A stretch of 37,623 nucleotides of DNA from Candidatus Saccharimonadota bacterium (GTDB lineage: Bacteria; Patescibacteriota; Saccharimonadia; Saccharimonadales; CAIOMD01). The DNA is taken from the NCBI GenBank assembly GCA_018062805.1, contig JAGORN010000004.1:1-37623 (forward strand), in the 5' to 3' direction. This document shows, in pieces, positions 1 through 7,746 of this stretch; position 1 is the first letter of the stretch; each line of letters begins with the position of its first letter. Made by a program: the position numbers and the translations under genes. The notes beneath the pieces are model-generated. The model saw nothing but the letters and a program-made list of their open reading frames with translations, did no database searches and was not told the DNA's origin.

Positions 1-175
1 TCCTATATTTTGATGGATAGTGATTTTTAACAGTGAAACGAATGCCTTTATGTGAATATTCTCTAATATCACTAAAAGGACGCTGAAGATCCTCTTCCTT
101 TTTGTTGTCAAGATCGACAGAGCGTAAGAAAGCCTCTGGATTACCTGACGGGTAACCTTTTCTCATAGTATGCAT
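1..175 (-). CDS. Partial hypothetical protein at the left edge
   Basis: This is the N-terminal end of a minus-strand gene whose remainder lies outside the window. From the ATG at 175 about 58 codons run open to the edge (MHTMRKGYPSGNPEAFLRS...); a second in-frame ATG lies at 166. The visible part is hydrophilic and rich in Lys, Asp and Glu, with no signal peptide or membrane segment. I do not recognise a family. Support for it being real comes from the open frame and from a promoter-like pair just upstream at 190-217 that overlaps the end of the HAD gene. Start choice between 175 and 166 is open. Confidence 0.45.
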   Translation of the reverse strand, partial: MHTMRKGYPSGNPEAFLRSVDLDNKKEEDLQRPFSDIREYSHKGIRFTVKNHYPSKYR

Positions 176-189
176 AGCTTCTTTTCATT

Positions 190-217
190 ACTATACTACT
201 ATTTTGTAAAAAATCAA
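190..217 (-). promoter_or_regulatory. Promoter for the partial gene at the left edge
   Basis: On the minus strand, TTGATT (217-212) is followed by 16 nt and TATAGT (195-190). The -10 ends 14 nt before the ATG at 175, and the -35 overlaps the TGA of the HAD gene. Confidence 0.45.
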
Positions 218-801
218 CCTAACATAAACTGGCTGATTTTTTGTTTAAAGTCGTAAAAATCAACAAAAACTATTGCTTGCATACCACACGCTTCGGCTGC
301 CTGACAATTAGCCACTAAATCATCAACCATAAGACAGTCGCTAGGCGAAACCTGTAATTTTTTAGCCATTTCTGTAAAAGCAGCCTCGGCTGGTTTTACT
401 AACTTCGTTTCAAAAGAAGGCATAACCTCGTCAAACAAGTCTTTAGCGACTACGGGCTGAACAAATTCTTTGTAAGCTTCCTCGTTAACATTGGTAAGTA
501 AACCAATTTTATAGTTACGTTTTTTAAGCTCGTATATGTAATCGATTAACTTGTCGGAGACAGCAAAACGAGCGCTCGCATCATGATAAATTTTCAAAAA
601 ATCATCGTATGGCAAACTGGCTAGCTCGGCATAGGTATGCAAAAATTCTTCTTGAGTAATAAAACCGTTATCTAGCGCCTTGTGTAGGTCTGAAATCTTA
701 TTCCTAACGTCGTTCGAATTAGCGTCAATTTTCTCGGCAATTAACTGGTAGGTCGATATTCCGATAACACCGAAGAAATCAAAAATAACAGCCTTAATCA
801 T
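214..801 (-). CDS. HAD superfamily hydrolase (HAD-IA type)
   Basis: Predicted cytosolic phosphatase-type hydrolase of 195 aa, normal length for single-domain HAD-IA proteins. Visible motifs: motif I FDFFGVIG near residues 7-14 carrying the nucleophile Asp, motif II LLTNV near residue 100, the motif III Lys in LVKPAEAAF, and motif IV with paired Asp in CLMVDDLVANC near residue 160. In motif I the usual second Asp (DxD) is Phe; this is seen in some HAD-IA members (YihX-like) and means the acid/base role must be filled otherwise. Substrate cannot be told from sequence. Its start codon overlaps the stop of the upstream Nudix gene by 4 nt, so the two are probably co-transcribed and translationally coupled, perhaps in nucleotide or phosphometabolite clean-up. 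Confidence 0.85.
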   Translation of the reverse strand: MIKAVIFDFFGVIGISTYQLIAEKIDANSNDVRNKISDLHKALDNGFITQEEFLHTYAELASLPYDDFLKIYHDASARFAVSDKLIDYIYELKKRNYKIGLLTNVNEEAYKEFVQPVVAKDLFDEVMPSFETKLVKPAEAAFTEMAKKLQVSPSDCLMVDDLVANCQAAEACGMQAIVFVDFYDFKQKISQFMLG

Positions 802-1376
802 TTCGTTGCCTCTATTGCCTCAAAAGTTGCTGTCATATCTTTCACTACGCTCAAATAATAGTTTATGGGGTGAGGAGCCAAATGTTTATCTCTAACCTTA
901 ATCATATGTTTAAATCTTGAAAAATCAATCAAACGAAATCCACTCACTTCAATATTATCGGCACTTATTTTTTTAATTTGGCTTTCACTCATAGTAACAA
1001 TATAAACATACGCTTGTTGGTTATGAACAAATAGCTCATTGTTGTACACGCCTTTTTCAGTGAATATATATTTCTTTGGTTTTGGTGCCAGATAGGGATT
1101 TATATTGATGCCACCCTCTTCCCAGGCCTCGCGAACAATTGCCTGTCTCGAGTTCTCACCCTCGTCTATGTGACCTGCAAAAGATATATCGTACATGTTA
1201 GTGAAGCATAGCTCTTTAGAGCCTCTTTTCTGTAGAAGAACTTTCCTTACATCACTACAAACGACCCAGCAGTGCGCATTTAAACACTCATAATTACCTG
1301 AATTATGAGCAACTGCAATAAAAACGCCTTTTTTAAGCCTTCTATGGTTAGCATTAGCTACAGCAATATTTGTCAT
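798..1376 (-). CDS. Nudix hydrolase
   Basis: A 192-aa cytosolic pyrophosphohydrolase. The Nudix box matches the consensus exactly: Gly, five residues, Glu, seven residues, then REAWEEGGI (around residues 68-90), which holds the Mg-binding glutamates. The layout (N-terminal strand, box, long C-terminal part with a phenylalanine/histidine-rich stretch) resembles Nudix proteins related to isopentenyl-diphosphate isomerase or YfcD-type enzymes, but the substrate cannot be assigned. It is the first gene of a two-gene unit with the HAD hydrolase (4-nt overlap). Start is the ATG at 1376; TATCAA lies 6 nt upstream as a possible weak -10. Confidence 0.88.
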   Translation of the reverse strand: MTNIAVANANHRRLKKGVFIAVAHNSGNYECLNAHCWVVCSDVRKVLLQKRGSKELCFTNMYDISFAGHIDEGENSRQAIVREAWEEGGININPYLAPKPKKYIFTEKGVYNNELFVHNQQAYVYIVTMSESQIKKISADNIEVSGFRLIDFSRFKHMIKVRDKHLAPHPINYYLSVVKDMTATFEAIEATK

Positions 1377-1483
1377 TTTTGTTTGATATTTTTGTTTTTA
1401 ACTGACAGTTCCCATTATTTACCTTTATGCTCTAGAATGCAAGAGTCAGGCATCTGTTTATAGATAAGCAACCATTTCTCAGC

Positions 1484-1489
1484 TATAAT
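1484..1489 (+). promoter_or_regulatory. -10 element TATAAT directly before a start codon
   Basis: Perfect TATAAT ending 8 nt before the ATG at 1498. No convincing -35 at 16-18 nt. Implies a leaderless mRNA. Confidence 0.5.
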
Positions 1490-1497
1490 AATTGAAG

Positions 1498-1992
1498 ATG
1501 AAAAAAACAGACCCATATTACAAAACCAACCGTGCATCAAAATTTATATATGGAATTATTTTAATGTTCGCTTTCCTTATTTCTCAAAGCCACGAACAAA
1601 ATACTTCTGTCATGCTTCTTGCCTTTTTGGCTTTAGTTGCATCTTTTAGCTTCGCCTTTGCTGAAATATATTCTGAAATGCTGGGAAGCTACATAAAAAA
1701 TAGAGGAAGGGCTAAAAAAACCGAACGACAAGAAATCGTAAATGACAGTTTAGCCATGATGTCAACTGGTGTTATAGTCTCAACTATTTTCATACTAAGC
1801 TGGCTTGAACTTTACACTCAAAGAACCGCCTTTAAACTTAGCTACGCAGTCTTACTAGGACTTTTGTTTTTATTTAGTTTCTGGGCCTATAGACTAGTTG
1901 GTTTTTCGGTCTTAAAAGCTATAGTTATTGCATCTTTTTCAGTAGCACTGGGTATATTTGTAGTTTTGCTAAAATATAACTTCGGCCACTAG
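1498..1992 (+). CDS. Hypothetical membrane protein, four predicted helices
   Basis: A 164-aa protein with hydrophobic stretches near residues 17-30, 38-55, 87-105 and two C-terminal ones near 113-160, separated by a basic, charged cytoplasmic loop (residues about 65-85, KNRGRAKKTERQE). No family recognised. I choose the ATG at 1498 over an in-frame TTG at 1492 because TATAAT at 1484-1489 ends 8 nt before the ATG, so the transcript should begin at or next to this codon. It is convergent with dut, only 4 nt separating the two stops. Confidence 0.65.
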   Translation: MKKTDPYYKTNRASKFIYGIILMFAFLISQSHEQNTSVMLLAFLALVASFSFAFAEIYSEMLGSYIKNRGRAKKTERQEIVNDSLAMMSTGVIVSTIFILSWLELYTQRTAFKLSYAVLLGLLFLFSFWAYRLVGFSVLKAIVIASFSVALGIFVVLLKYNFGH

Positions 1993-1996
1993 AAAT

Positions 1997-2431
1997 TTAC
2001 TTTCCGGTGCTCCCATAACCTTTTTTATTTCTGGTTGTTCTGGAGAGTTTTTTTAGTTCAGTTATTTTGGGTTGTTCGATCTTCAGAACTACTAGTTGAG
2101 CGATCCGCTCTCCGTTATTAATAACAAAATTTTCTCTGCCCAGGTTAATCAATATTATTCCAATTTCACCTCTATAATCGGCATCTATGGTGCCAACTCC
2201 ATTAACTAAAGAAATACCGTGATTGGCCGCCAAACCACTCCTAGCTCTAACCTGCACTTCGTGCCCTGCTGGTACCTCAACTGCCAATCCGGTAGGCACA
2301 ACTGCTCGTTCAAACTGCTTTAAAACCAAGGGTTTATCAAGACAGGCAGCAATATCCATACCAGCACTCATCTCAGTTTGATAGCTAGGTATTTGAGCAC
2401 TATCAGACATTTTCTTAAATATTATCTTCAC
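1997..2431 (-). CDS. dut: dUTP diphosphatase (dUTPase)
   Basis: Trimeric dUTPase, hydrolysing dUTP to dUMP and PPi and so keeping uracil out of DNA. All five family motifs are readable in 144 aa: motif 1 AGMDIAA (near residue 24), motif 2 RSGLAANHG, motif 3 GVGTIDADYRGEIG with the catalytic Asp and sugar-binding Tyr, motif 4 ERIAQLVV, and the C-terminal lid motif 5 as KGYGSTGK, with Tyr in place of the usual Phe. Length is normal. The start is GTG at 2431, giving MKIIFKK, which is the usual beginning of the family. Ends 4 nt from the convergent membrane-protein gene. Confidence 0.96.
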   Translation of the reverse strand: MKIIFKKMSDSAQIPSYQTEMSAGMDIAACLDKPLVLKQFERAVVPTGLAVEVPAGHEVQVRARSGLAANHGISLVNGVGTIDADYRGEIGIILINLGRENFVINNGERIAQLVVLKIEQPKITELKKLSRTTRNKKGYGSTGK

Positions 2432-2469
2432 TTATATTAGTCTTACATAACTAAAGCTAGCGGGTCAAC

Positions 2470-3066
2470 TTAAAGCCGAACTCTAGAAGTCAACTGATTG
2501 TAGTCTGGTATTTGCAACCTAAACAACTGCTGAACTTGTGCTGAGCTTCCTGCGAACGAGCCATTTTTAGGGTTACAAGAAGAATTCCAGTTATCCATTT
2601 TTGTACTATCTCCAGTTAATATCTGATAGCTATAACGCACGCCGGCCGTACAGTAAGTTTCATAACTGATGCCACTTGGAATAGGCTGAGCATTAGTAAA
2701 ACCGTTGCCCTGTAATGCACCAAGAAATGCATCGAAACTAGTTTGATTATTAGCATAACTCTGAGTCGATGAAGGAGGAGTGTCATAGCCATTGTAGATA
2801 TCTATAGTTCTACTAGAGTTAGTGATAGTAATTACTACCCGAAAATGATTTTCAGGAGCAGTAACGCGACCATTTTGCACAAGTCGCATACTACCAGTTT
2901 CTCGGTAATCTTGTAAGTTTAATGGTTTGTTCTGTTCACTACCCGAGTTTCCGTTATTAGATTGGTTACTTGGTCTAGTAAAAATTAAGACAATCACAGC
3001 TAGCAGCAGCATCACACCAAGAGCAACTAGTACCCACCGAATAACTTTCAAAAAACCTTCATTCAT
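2470..3066 (-). CDS. Hypothetical membrane-anchored extracytoplasmic protein
   Basis: A 198-aa protein with a short cytoplasmic N-terminus, one transmembrane helix (about residues 9-29), an Asn/Ser/Gly-rich linker, then an extracytoplasmic domain. That domain holds only two cysteines (near residues 139 and 164), well placed for one disulfide. The architecture suits a cell-surface or periplasm-like-space protein; no family recognised. The ATG at 3066 sits 7 nt after a strong -10, so the message is probably leaderless. Ends 38 nt before dut begins in the same direction. Confidence 0.6.
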   Translation of the reverse strand: MNEGFLKVIRWVLVALGVMLLLAVIVLIFTRPSNQSNNGNSGSEQNKPLNLQDYRETGSMRLVQNGRVTAPENHFRVVITITNSSRTIDIYNGYDTPPSSTQSYANNQTSFDAFLGALQGNGFTNAQPIPSGISYETYCTAGVRYSYQILTGDSTKMDNWNSSCNPKNGSFAGSSAQVQQLFRLQIPDYNQLTSRVRL

Positions 3067-3073
3067 CTTAAAT

Positions 3074-3101
3074 ATTATACAATTTTTTGTATATTTTTCA
3101 A
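3074..3101 (-). promoter_or_regulatory. Sigma-70 promoter of the membrane-anchored protein
   Basis: TTGAAA (3101-3096), 16-nt spacer, TATAAT (3079-3074), then 7 nt to the ATG at 3066. The predicted start of transcription coincides with the start codon. Confidence 0.7.
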
Positions 3102-3734
3102 CTAGTTATATAGGTTTCTTAAAAATTGGCTCGGCCGGAACATTTTTTTATCATTTAAGTTGTCCAATTTAGTTGCTCCTGGTCGCTCATAGTTTAGTTC
3201 CTGAGCCAGTGTAGTAACATAGTTTTGCCATAATAATCCATCGTCATCTCCGTAAGGTCGACCATTTCTCAGGTAGCCATTTTTAATAAAAAACTCGTTA
3301 GATAAACTGCTAGCCATCAGGGCTCGACCATAGGAACGCTCATAACCCAAATTCCTAATAATATCGTGAATTGCCCCCAAAATAAGCGAACCAATTTTCT
3401 GGCCACGCATATTAGGAGAGCCAATTAAAATACTAATAGATGGAGAAGCCACCCGGTCATATTGTTTTAGCCATATTTCTATTTGACCAATTATTTGCCC
3501 TTGATATTCAATCATTTTAATAACAGCTGACTTACTTTTAAGCATAGCCCGTAAGCGCTTCGTTTCTTCTTTTATTGACGGATTAAAGTCTTCTTCAACC
3601 AAGCAACCCATGAAACGTAGTGTCTGCCTACCAATATCACCCTCTAACCAACCAACCGTCACCCTAGAATCTTTCTTGGGCCGGGGGTTTACTAAGCGAA
3701 GGTCTTTATTTATGACTATGTCGTTGACAATCAT
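3102..3734 (-). CDS. GNAT family N-acetyltransferase
   Basis: Predicted acetyl-CoA-dependent acyltransferase of 210 aa. The core GNAT pattern is visible at about residues 75-155: a strand ending QIEIWL, the strand SISILIGSP, then the pyrophosphate-binding turn MRGQKIGSLILGAIHD (the fourth position of RxxGxG is Lys instead of Gly), and the motif-B-like end SNEFFIKNGYLRNG, typical of the 'F.k.GF' motif. The acceptor substrate is unknown. An N-terminal 60 residues and a C-terminal 45 residues flank the core. A TATTCT lies 10 nt upstream of the ATG. Confidence 0.75.
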   Translation of the reverse strand: MIVNDIVINKDLRLVNPRPKKDSRVTVGWLEGDIGRQTLRFMGCLVEEDFNPSIKEETKRLRAMLKSKSAVIKMIEYQGQIIGQIEIWLKQYDRVASPSISILIGSPNMRGQKIGSLILGAIHDIIRNLGYERSYGRALMASSLSNEFFIKNGYLRNGRPYGDDDGLLWQNYVTTLAQELNYERPGATKLDNLNDKKMFRPSQFLRNLYN

Positions 3735-3859
3735 TCTGTTAACTTAGAATACGCTACAAAAAATCATATTTTAATATACTTTATTACTGGGAAACTAAAT
3801 TAACAGATGACTTTTTTATTTTATACTCGTATTTAAAGTCTAGTACTAAGAGTTTTTTA

Positions 3860-4279
3860 TCAATTAAAGTTTCTGTTTCTATAAAAAATTGGCCTAATTT
3901 CGCGTGAAAGGTCGTCCTTATTTTTTGGCCTAAAATATTCCTTCTCCTCTACTGTTTTTTCCGTATCTATCATTATGTCAACAATTAGCTCGTTCAGCGG
4001 ATCATGCTCATTGTGCTCAGCAAGGTAATCAGGCAGGAAGTTTGCTAGTAGCATTAGTCTATCTGCTTCTAAAAAATTAATACCAAACCAATATTTATCT
4101 CTCTTATCGCCTATTTTTCTTTCACTTTTTTGTTCAGCTTCTTCAATTGCTGCAACTTTTCTGATCAACAGTTCATCGCTTAGCTCGAGCATATTAAGAC
4201 AGTTTAGTCTTTTTTTATCTCGCCAAACATCTCTTCGTTGCTTAGCACAAGTAATTGTTCTAAAAATATTGAAGTCCAT
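3860..4279 (-). CDS. Hypothetical charged protein
   Basis: Unrecognised cytosolic protein of 139 aa, strongly charged (many Lys, Arg, Asp, Glu), predicted helical, no membrane segment. An upstream in-frame ATG at 4297 would add six residues, but TATAAT (4292-4287) lies between the two ATGs and ends 7 nt before the ATG at 4279, so I favour 4279 (MDFNIFRTITCAKQRRDVW...). It is divergent from the DUF2752-like gene. Nothing in the sequence suggests a specific function. Confidence 0.5.
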   Translation of the reverse strand: MDFNIFRTITCAKQRRDVWRDKKRLNCLNMLELSDELLIRKVAAIEEAEQKSERKIGDKRDKYWFGINFLEADRLMLLANFLPDYLAEHNEHDPLNELIVDIMIDTEKTVEEKEYFRPKNKDDLSREIRPIFYRNRNFN

Positions 4280-4365
4280 ATTTGGTATTATAAACATTTT
4301 TTTGCTTTTTTGTCTATATTTCTTTTAGATAATTTAAAGTTGCAAAACCGTTTATAATAAATCGT

Positions 4366-4680
4366 GTGAAGCGCTTTTTCATAGAACTCATTTCTCTAAG
4401 CACTCCAAGGGGCCGATTGTCTTTTTGGGCTTTGGCGACAGTCATTATTTATATGCTTCCTTATAAGCTCATTGGCAATTTATCTTTATGGCAAAAAATT
4501 GGCATCGAAAATGCCCCGTCTATTGGATTAACCAGAGCTTACTGGCTTTTTATTAGAGGTGATTTTGCCGCTGCTTGGTCAAGAAATAAACTAATCTATT
4601 TAGTAGTGGTGGTTGGTGGAATAGTTTTAGTTATCGACTTATATAAACTATACAAATCGACCTATAAACAAAAAAACTAA
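4366..4680 (+). CDS. DUF2752-like small membrane protein lacking the family cysteines
   Basis: A 104-aa protein with two transmembrane helices (about residues 18-38 and 76-93). Between them, residues 50-74 (APSIGLTRAYWLFIRGDFAAAW) match the hallmark of DUF2752, usually CPxCGxTRA...L..GDFAAAW..N. Both hallmark cysteines are replaced here (Ala50 and Ile53). Function of the family is unknown to me beyond a membrane location. Start is GTG at 4366, 7 nt after TATAAT (4353-4358), consistent with a leaderless mRNA. The next gene (TM2 protein) follows 65 nt later in the same direction. Confidence 0.7.
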   Translation: MKRFFIELISLSTPRGRLSFWALATVIIYMLPYKLIGNLSLWQKIGIENAPSIGLTRAYWLFIRGDFAAAWSRNKLIYLVVVVGGIVLVIDLYKLYKSTYKQKN

Positions 4681-4745
4681 AATTACAGATAGACTTTTAT
4701 GTTCGTTAGGGGTTAAACTAATTGTATTAATGTAAAGGAATAAAT

Positions 4746-4997
4746 ATGGCCAACCAAACCAAAGTCGAAAACAATAATGTACAGCAACCAGAGCAAAAAG
4801 AATTTTTAGTCGCCCTGCTACTCTCAATTTTTCTAGGCCAACTAGGAATTGACCGTTTTTATATGGGCTACATTGGTACAGGAATTCTCAAGCTCATCAC
4901 ACTGGGTGGTTGTGGAATATGGTGGTTAATAGACATAATACTAATTGCCACAAAAAAATTAAACGACGCTAACGGCTTACCACTTAAAGGTAACTAA
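4746..4997 (+). CDS. TM2 domain-containing protein
   Basis: An 83-aa protein with a hydrophilic Asn/Gln-rich N-terminal 20 residues followed by a full TM2 domain (about residues 21-75). The domain shows helix 1 with LSIFLGQLGIDRFYMGY, the connecting Gly-rich turn, and helix 2 GGCGIWWLIDIILI followed by NDANG. TM2 proteins are small two-helix membrane proteins of poorly defined role. Unlike most genes here it has a Shine-Dalgarno sequence (AAAGGAA, 6-7 nt before the ATG). Confidence 0.85.
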   Translation: MANQTKVENNNVQQPEQKEFLVALLLSIFLGQLGIDRFYMGYIGTGILKLITLGGCGIWWLIDIILIATKKLNDANGLPLKGN

Positions 4998-5026
4998 GTA
5001 CTTTTAGCAAAGTTGAAAAATTATAT

Positions 5027-6433
5027 CTATAAAAGTTTTTGTAGTTCGCTGGCAATTACAAAAATACTGAAGCTTCCGTAAAAAATAAATGCTAAAATCA
5101 TAGCCGCAGTTCTGAACTTATTTGGACCAATTGCTTTTGGTAAATCTTTCTTATTTAGAACAAGGGTCATGCCAGTATGAACAAATAATGCAAAGGCATT
5201 AAGTACGGCCGCAATTGTCAATAACTGCAGAGGCTGCTTGAAGCCAAGGCTTAAAATTATAATACCTGCTAATATTTGAAGCCATAAAACCAGGTAGTAT
5301 ATTTTGGGAATATAACGAGCATGTATTTTTTTAGGTTTAGTTAAAACAATGTTTTCAGAAATTATTCTACTGGTTGCATCGAATACAGTTAGTTGCGTTC
5401 CAAAAAGAGTCATGCCAGTCACAATTAAAAAGAACGTGCCAGCAACAGGAACTAGGGTTTGACCAATGGCAGTAGCCTCGACTAGCACAAAGTCGATGGT
5501 TGCACTTGGGCTACCAGATAAATAAACAGTGGTGTAGGCCAGTAAGCTAAGTAGCACTATAGTTATTGATCCCGTCAACCAAAATACTAAAAAATGCTCG
5601 GTGTTGATACGGCGCCACCAAGTGTTAAAGTCATTAATGCTTTGTTTATTTACTGCAAATCTGGCTCCCTCTAAACTAACCTTCTCTTTTTTACCAGTGA
5701 ATAAACTTGTTATTCTGCCGGCATATTTACCCATGCCGTAACCTTTCTCTTTTACGTAAAAAGATTGGGCTAAATTCAAGTTACCACCAGCACCAGCGTA
5801 TGCTAAAGCACCTAAGAAAGCGGCTAGCGAGATGCCGGCGGGCAAAAACCAAAAGCCGTCACCATTTCCAACAATACCTTGAGCTACAGCCGTCCAATCA
5901 GCTTTATTTGTTAGCAATAAACTAAAAACAAAAATTGTTGGCACGCCAATAATTATTAATATTTTTTGCAGTCCTTCAACAGTCTTATACAACACGGGCC
6001 CAAAAGATAAAATACAGCCCATAAAAATTAATAAAATAATAGCAAATAAGTTAGTGTTATTTATACCAATAACACTACCTAGAAGCACCGCAGAACTGGC
6101 GGCAATTCCAGGCCACATCCATGGAATAAAGGTAGATAAAATAAACCAAACTGGCGCCCACTTAAATAATCTTTTATAGCCAACAAAAATACTTTCACCA
6201 CGAGCTAGAGCATAGCGCTCAATTTCCATATTAATAAAAAATTGAAAAGTTATTCCTATGACTGCACCCCAAATAATGCCCATACCATAATTAGAAGCAA
6301 GGTACGGCCACATAATAACTTCCCCGCTGCCAAGGCCTAGGCCCAAAATTATGAAACTTGGACCAATAATTTTTCGCAAAGCCGGCGCTTTCGGTAATTT
6401 TTTTATTGGTAAATTATTTGATTTTTTCAGCAT
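5027..6433 (-). CDS. Nramp-related transporter without the canonical metal-site motifs
   Basis: A polytopic membrane protein of 468 aa with about 11 hydrophobic helices and the overall pattern of the Nramp/MntH (SLC11) family. Helix 1 (GPSFIILGLGLGSGEVIMWPY, residues 24-44) carries GSGE where canonical Nramp has DPGN. The helix-6 region reads AYAGAGGNLNLAQSFY where MntH has the Met-Pro-His metal motif. It therefore belongs to a divergent Nramp-like branch whose substrate cannot be assumed to be Mn or Fe. I place the start at the ATG at 6433, not the TTG at 6481, because a promoter (TTGGAC, 16 nt, TATACT at 6471-6444) lies inside the longer reading. Divergent from the thioredoxin-CcdA gene. 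Confidence 0.8.
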   Translation of the reverse strand: MLKKSNNLPIKKLPKAPALRKIIGPSFIILGLGLGSGEVIMWPYLASNYGMGIIWGAVIGITFQFFINMEIERYALARGESIFVGYKRLFKWAPVWFILSTFIPWMWPGIAASSAVLLGSVIGINNTNLFAIILLIFMGCILSFGPVLYKTVEGLQKILIIIGVPTIFVFSLLLTNKADWTAVAQGIVGNGDGFWFLPAGISLAAFLGALAYAGAGGNLNLAQSFYVKEKGYGMGKYAGRITSLFTGKKEKVSLEGARFAVNKQSINDFNTWWRRINTEHFLVFWLTGSITIVLLSLLAYTTVYLSGSPSATIDFVLVEATAIGQTLVPVAGTFFLIVTGMTLFGTQLTVFDATSRIISENIVLTKPKKIHARYIPKIYYLVLWLQILAGIIILSLGFKQPLQLLTIAAVLNAFALFVHTGMTLVLNKKDLPKAIGPNKFRTAAMILAFIFYGSFSIFVIASELQKLL

Positions 6434-6443
6434 CTTTAAAACT

Positions 6444-6471
6444 AGTATAAAGCTAATGTTAAATAGTCCAA
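6444..6471 (-). promoter_or_regulatory. Promoter of the Nramp-related gene
   Basis: TTGGAC (6471-6466), 16-nt spacer, TATACT (6449-6444), then 10 nt to the ATG at 6433. It lies within the N-terminal extension of the longer open frame, which argues for the shorter protein. Confidence 0.5.
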
Positions 6472-6504
6472 AGTATTTCAAGTAAATATAAACGCATGTA
6501 TGTG

Positions 6505-6534
6505 TAACTTTACAAAATAGACCTTAACTTTACA
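6505..6534 (+). promoter_or_regulatory. Direct repeat TAACTTTACA, candidate operator
   Basis: The 10-mer TAACTTTACA occurs at 6505-6514 and 6525-6534, exactly 20 bp apart, so on the same face of the helix. It covers the -35 region of the thioredoxin-CcdA promoter (CATAAT at 6542-6547, GTG at 6554) and lies just upstream of the divergent Nramp promoter. Tandem same-face repeats suggest binding of a regulator dimer pair; the regulator is unknown. Confidence 0.4.
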
Positions 6535-6553
6535 TATGTGTCATAATTAAGTA

Positions 6554-7660
6554 GTGAAAAAGCTCCTGCTTATTGGGCTGGCAGCAATCATATTTCTTTT
6601 TTCAGCATCTCTCTTTAGCTTAAAGACATCAGCTCAAACCAACCAAAATCAAACAGCAATGTTGTTCTTTTACGGACAAGGCTGTTCGCACTGCGCAAAA
6701 GTTGAAACTTATTTTCAAGAAATAGATGCTTACAATAGATACCCTCTTGTGTCTAAAGAAGTTTATTTCAACCGCGAAAACGCAGCTGAGTTTAATCGGC
6801 TCATGGACCGAGCTGGAAAACCTGCCAATGAAAGAGGTGTCCCGACACTTATTGCTGGAGACAAAATCATCACAGGAGACCAACCAATTATCAGTCAGTT
6901 TACAACTATAGCTCAAAATTTTTCACAAAGCTCATCTTCTACTACAGAGCCCAACAAAGATAAAAAAAATAAATCAAGCGATCGTTCTAGCATATCATTA
7001 TGGGTAATTATTAGTGCTAGCTTAGTAGACGCCGTTAATCCTTGCGCTTTTGCCGTATTACTTATTTTACTGACTACCGTACTTGCTCGAAAAGGTAATC
7101 GTACAAAAGTTATTGCCAGCGGCCTTGCATTTAGTCTTGCTATATTTATTTCTTACGCACTAATGGGCATCGGACTATACACTGCACTCGCCAGCGCTAA
7201 TACCACCAATTTGCTTACAACTATTGTTGGGGTTTTGGCCATTATACTTGGATTATTTAATTTAAAAGATTGGCTTTGGTATGGAAAAACTGCACCCATG
7301 GAGGTGCCAATGAGTTGGCGACCAAAAATGGCCTCAATAATTGAAAAAGTAACTAGTCCAGCCGGTGCTATTACTGCCGGTTTATTAGTATCATTATTTT
7401 TATTACCCTGCACTAGTGGACCTTACATTGTAATATTAGGTCTACTAGCAGAAAGCCCTATGGATATTCATCTGTTATGGTATCTATTTATATATAACTT
7501 GGTTTTCATTTTACCAATGCTAATCATTACTTTTGCTGTCGCGTTTGGGCTTAAAGTAGACACTATCGCAAGACTTCGAGAACAGCACATCGATAAACTA
7601 CACCTAATCGCAGGTCTACTATTAGTTGGCATTGGAATATTCGTCCTAGTCAGTGGCTAA
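6554..7660 (+). CDS. Thioredoxin-fold/CcdA (DsbD-like) transmembrane fusion protein
   Basis: A 368-aa protein joining three parts: an N-terminal signal anchor (residues 4-27), a thioredoxin/glutaredoxin-like domain with the redox motif CSHC (Cys44, Cys47), and, after a Ser/Lys-rich linker, a CcdA/DsbD-type membrane domain of about six helices (residues 148-367). The membrane domain keeps the two reaction-centre cysteines, Cys164 in NPCAF and Cys286 in LPCTSGPY. By family knowledge it should pass reducing equivalents across the membrane to extracytoplasmic disulfides, or serve as the exported thiol-disulfide exchanger. Start GTG at 6554 lies 6 nt after CATAAT (6542-6547). Divergent from the Nramp-related transporter and sharing a repeated operator-like sequence with it. 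Confidence 0.88.
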   Translation: MKKLLLIGLAAIIFLFSASLFSLKTSAQTNQNQTAMLFFYGQGCSHCAKVETYFQEIDAYNRYPLVSKEVYFNRENAAEFNRLMDRAGKPANERGVPTLIAGDKIITGDQPIISQFTTIAQNFSQSSSSTTEPNKDKKNKSSDRSSISLWVIISASLVDAVNPCAFAVLLILLTTVLARKGNRTKVIASGLAFSLAIFISYALMGIGLYTALASANTTNLLTTIVGVLAIILGLFNLKDWLWYGKTAPMEVPMSWRPKMASIIEKVTSPAGAITAGLLVSLFLLPCTSGPYIVILGLLAESPMDIHLLWYLFIYNLVFILPMLIITFAVAFGLKVDTIARLREQHIDKLHLIAGLLLVGIGIFVLVSG

Positions 7661-7746
7661 CACCTATAAAAGTTGACCATAAGCTATTACAGAGTAAGAC
7701 TTAACTTATAAAATTAAAGACTCGAAAATATTATTCCTTTTTGCAT

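Noticed and set aside
6434-6481. TTG at 6481 as start of the Nramp-like protein
   Set aside because: A good promoter lies inside this extension, and the extra residues do not fit the family N-terminus.
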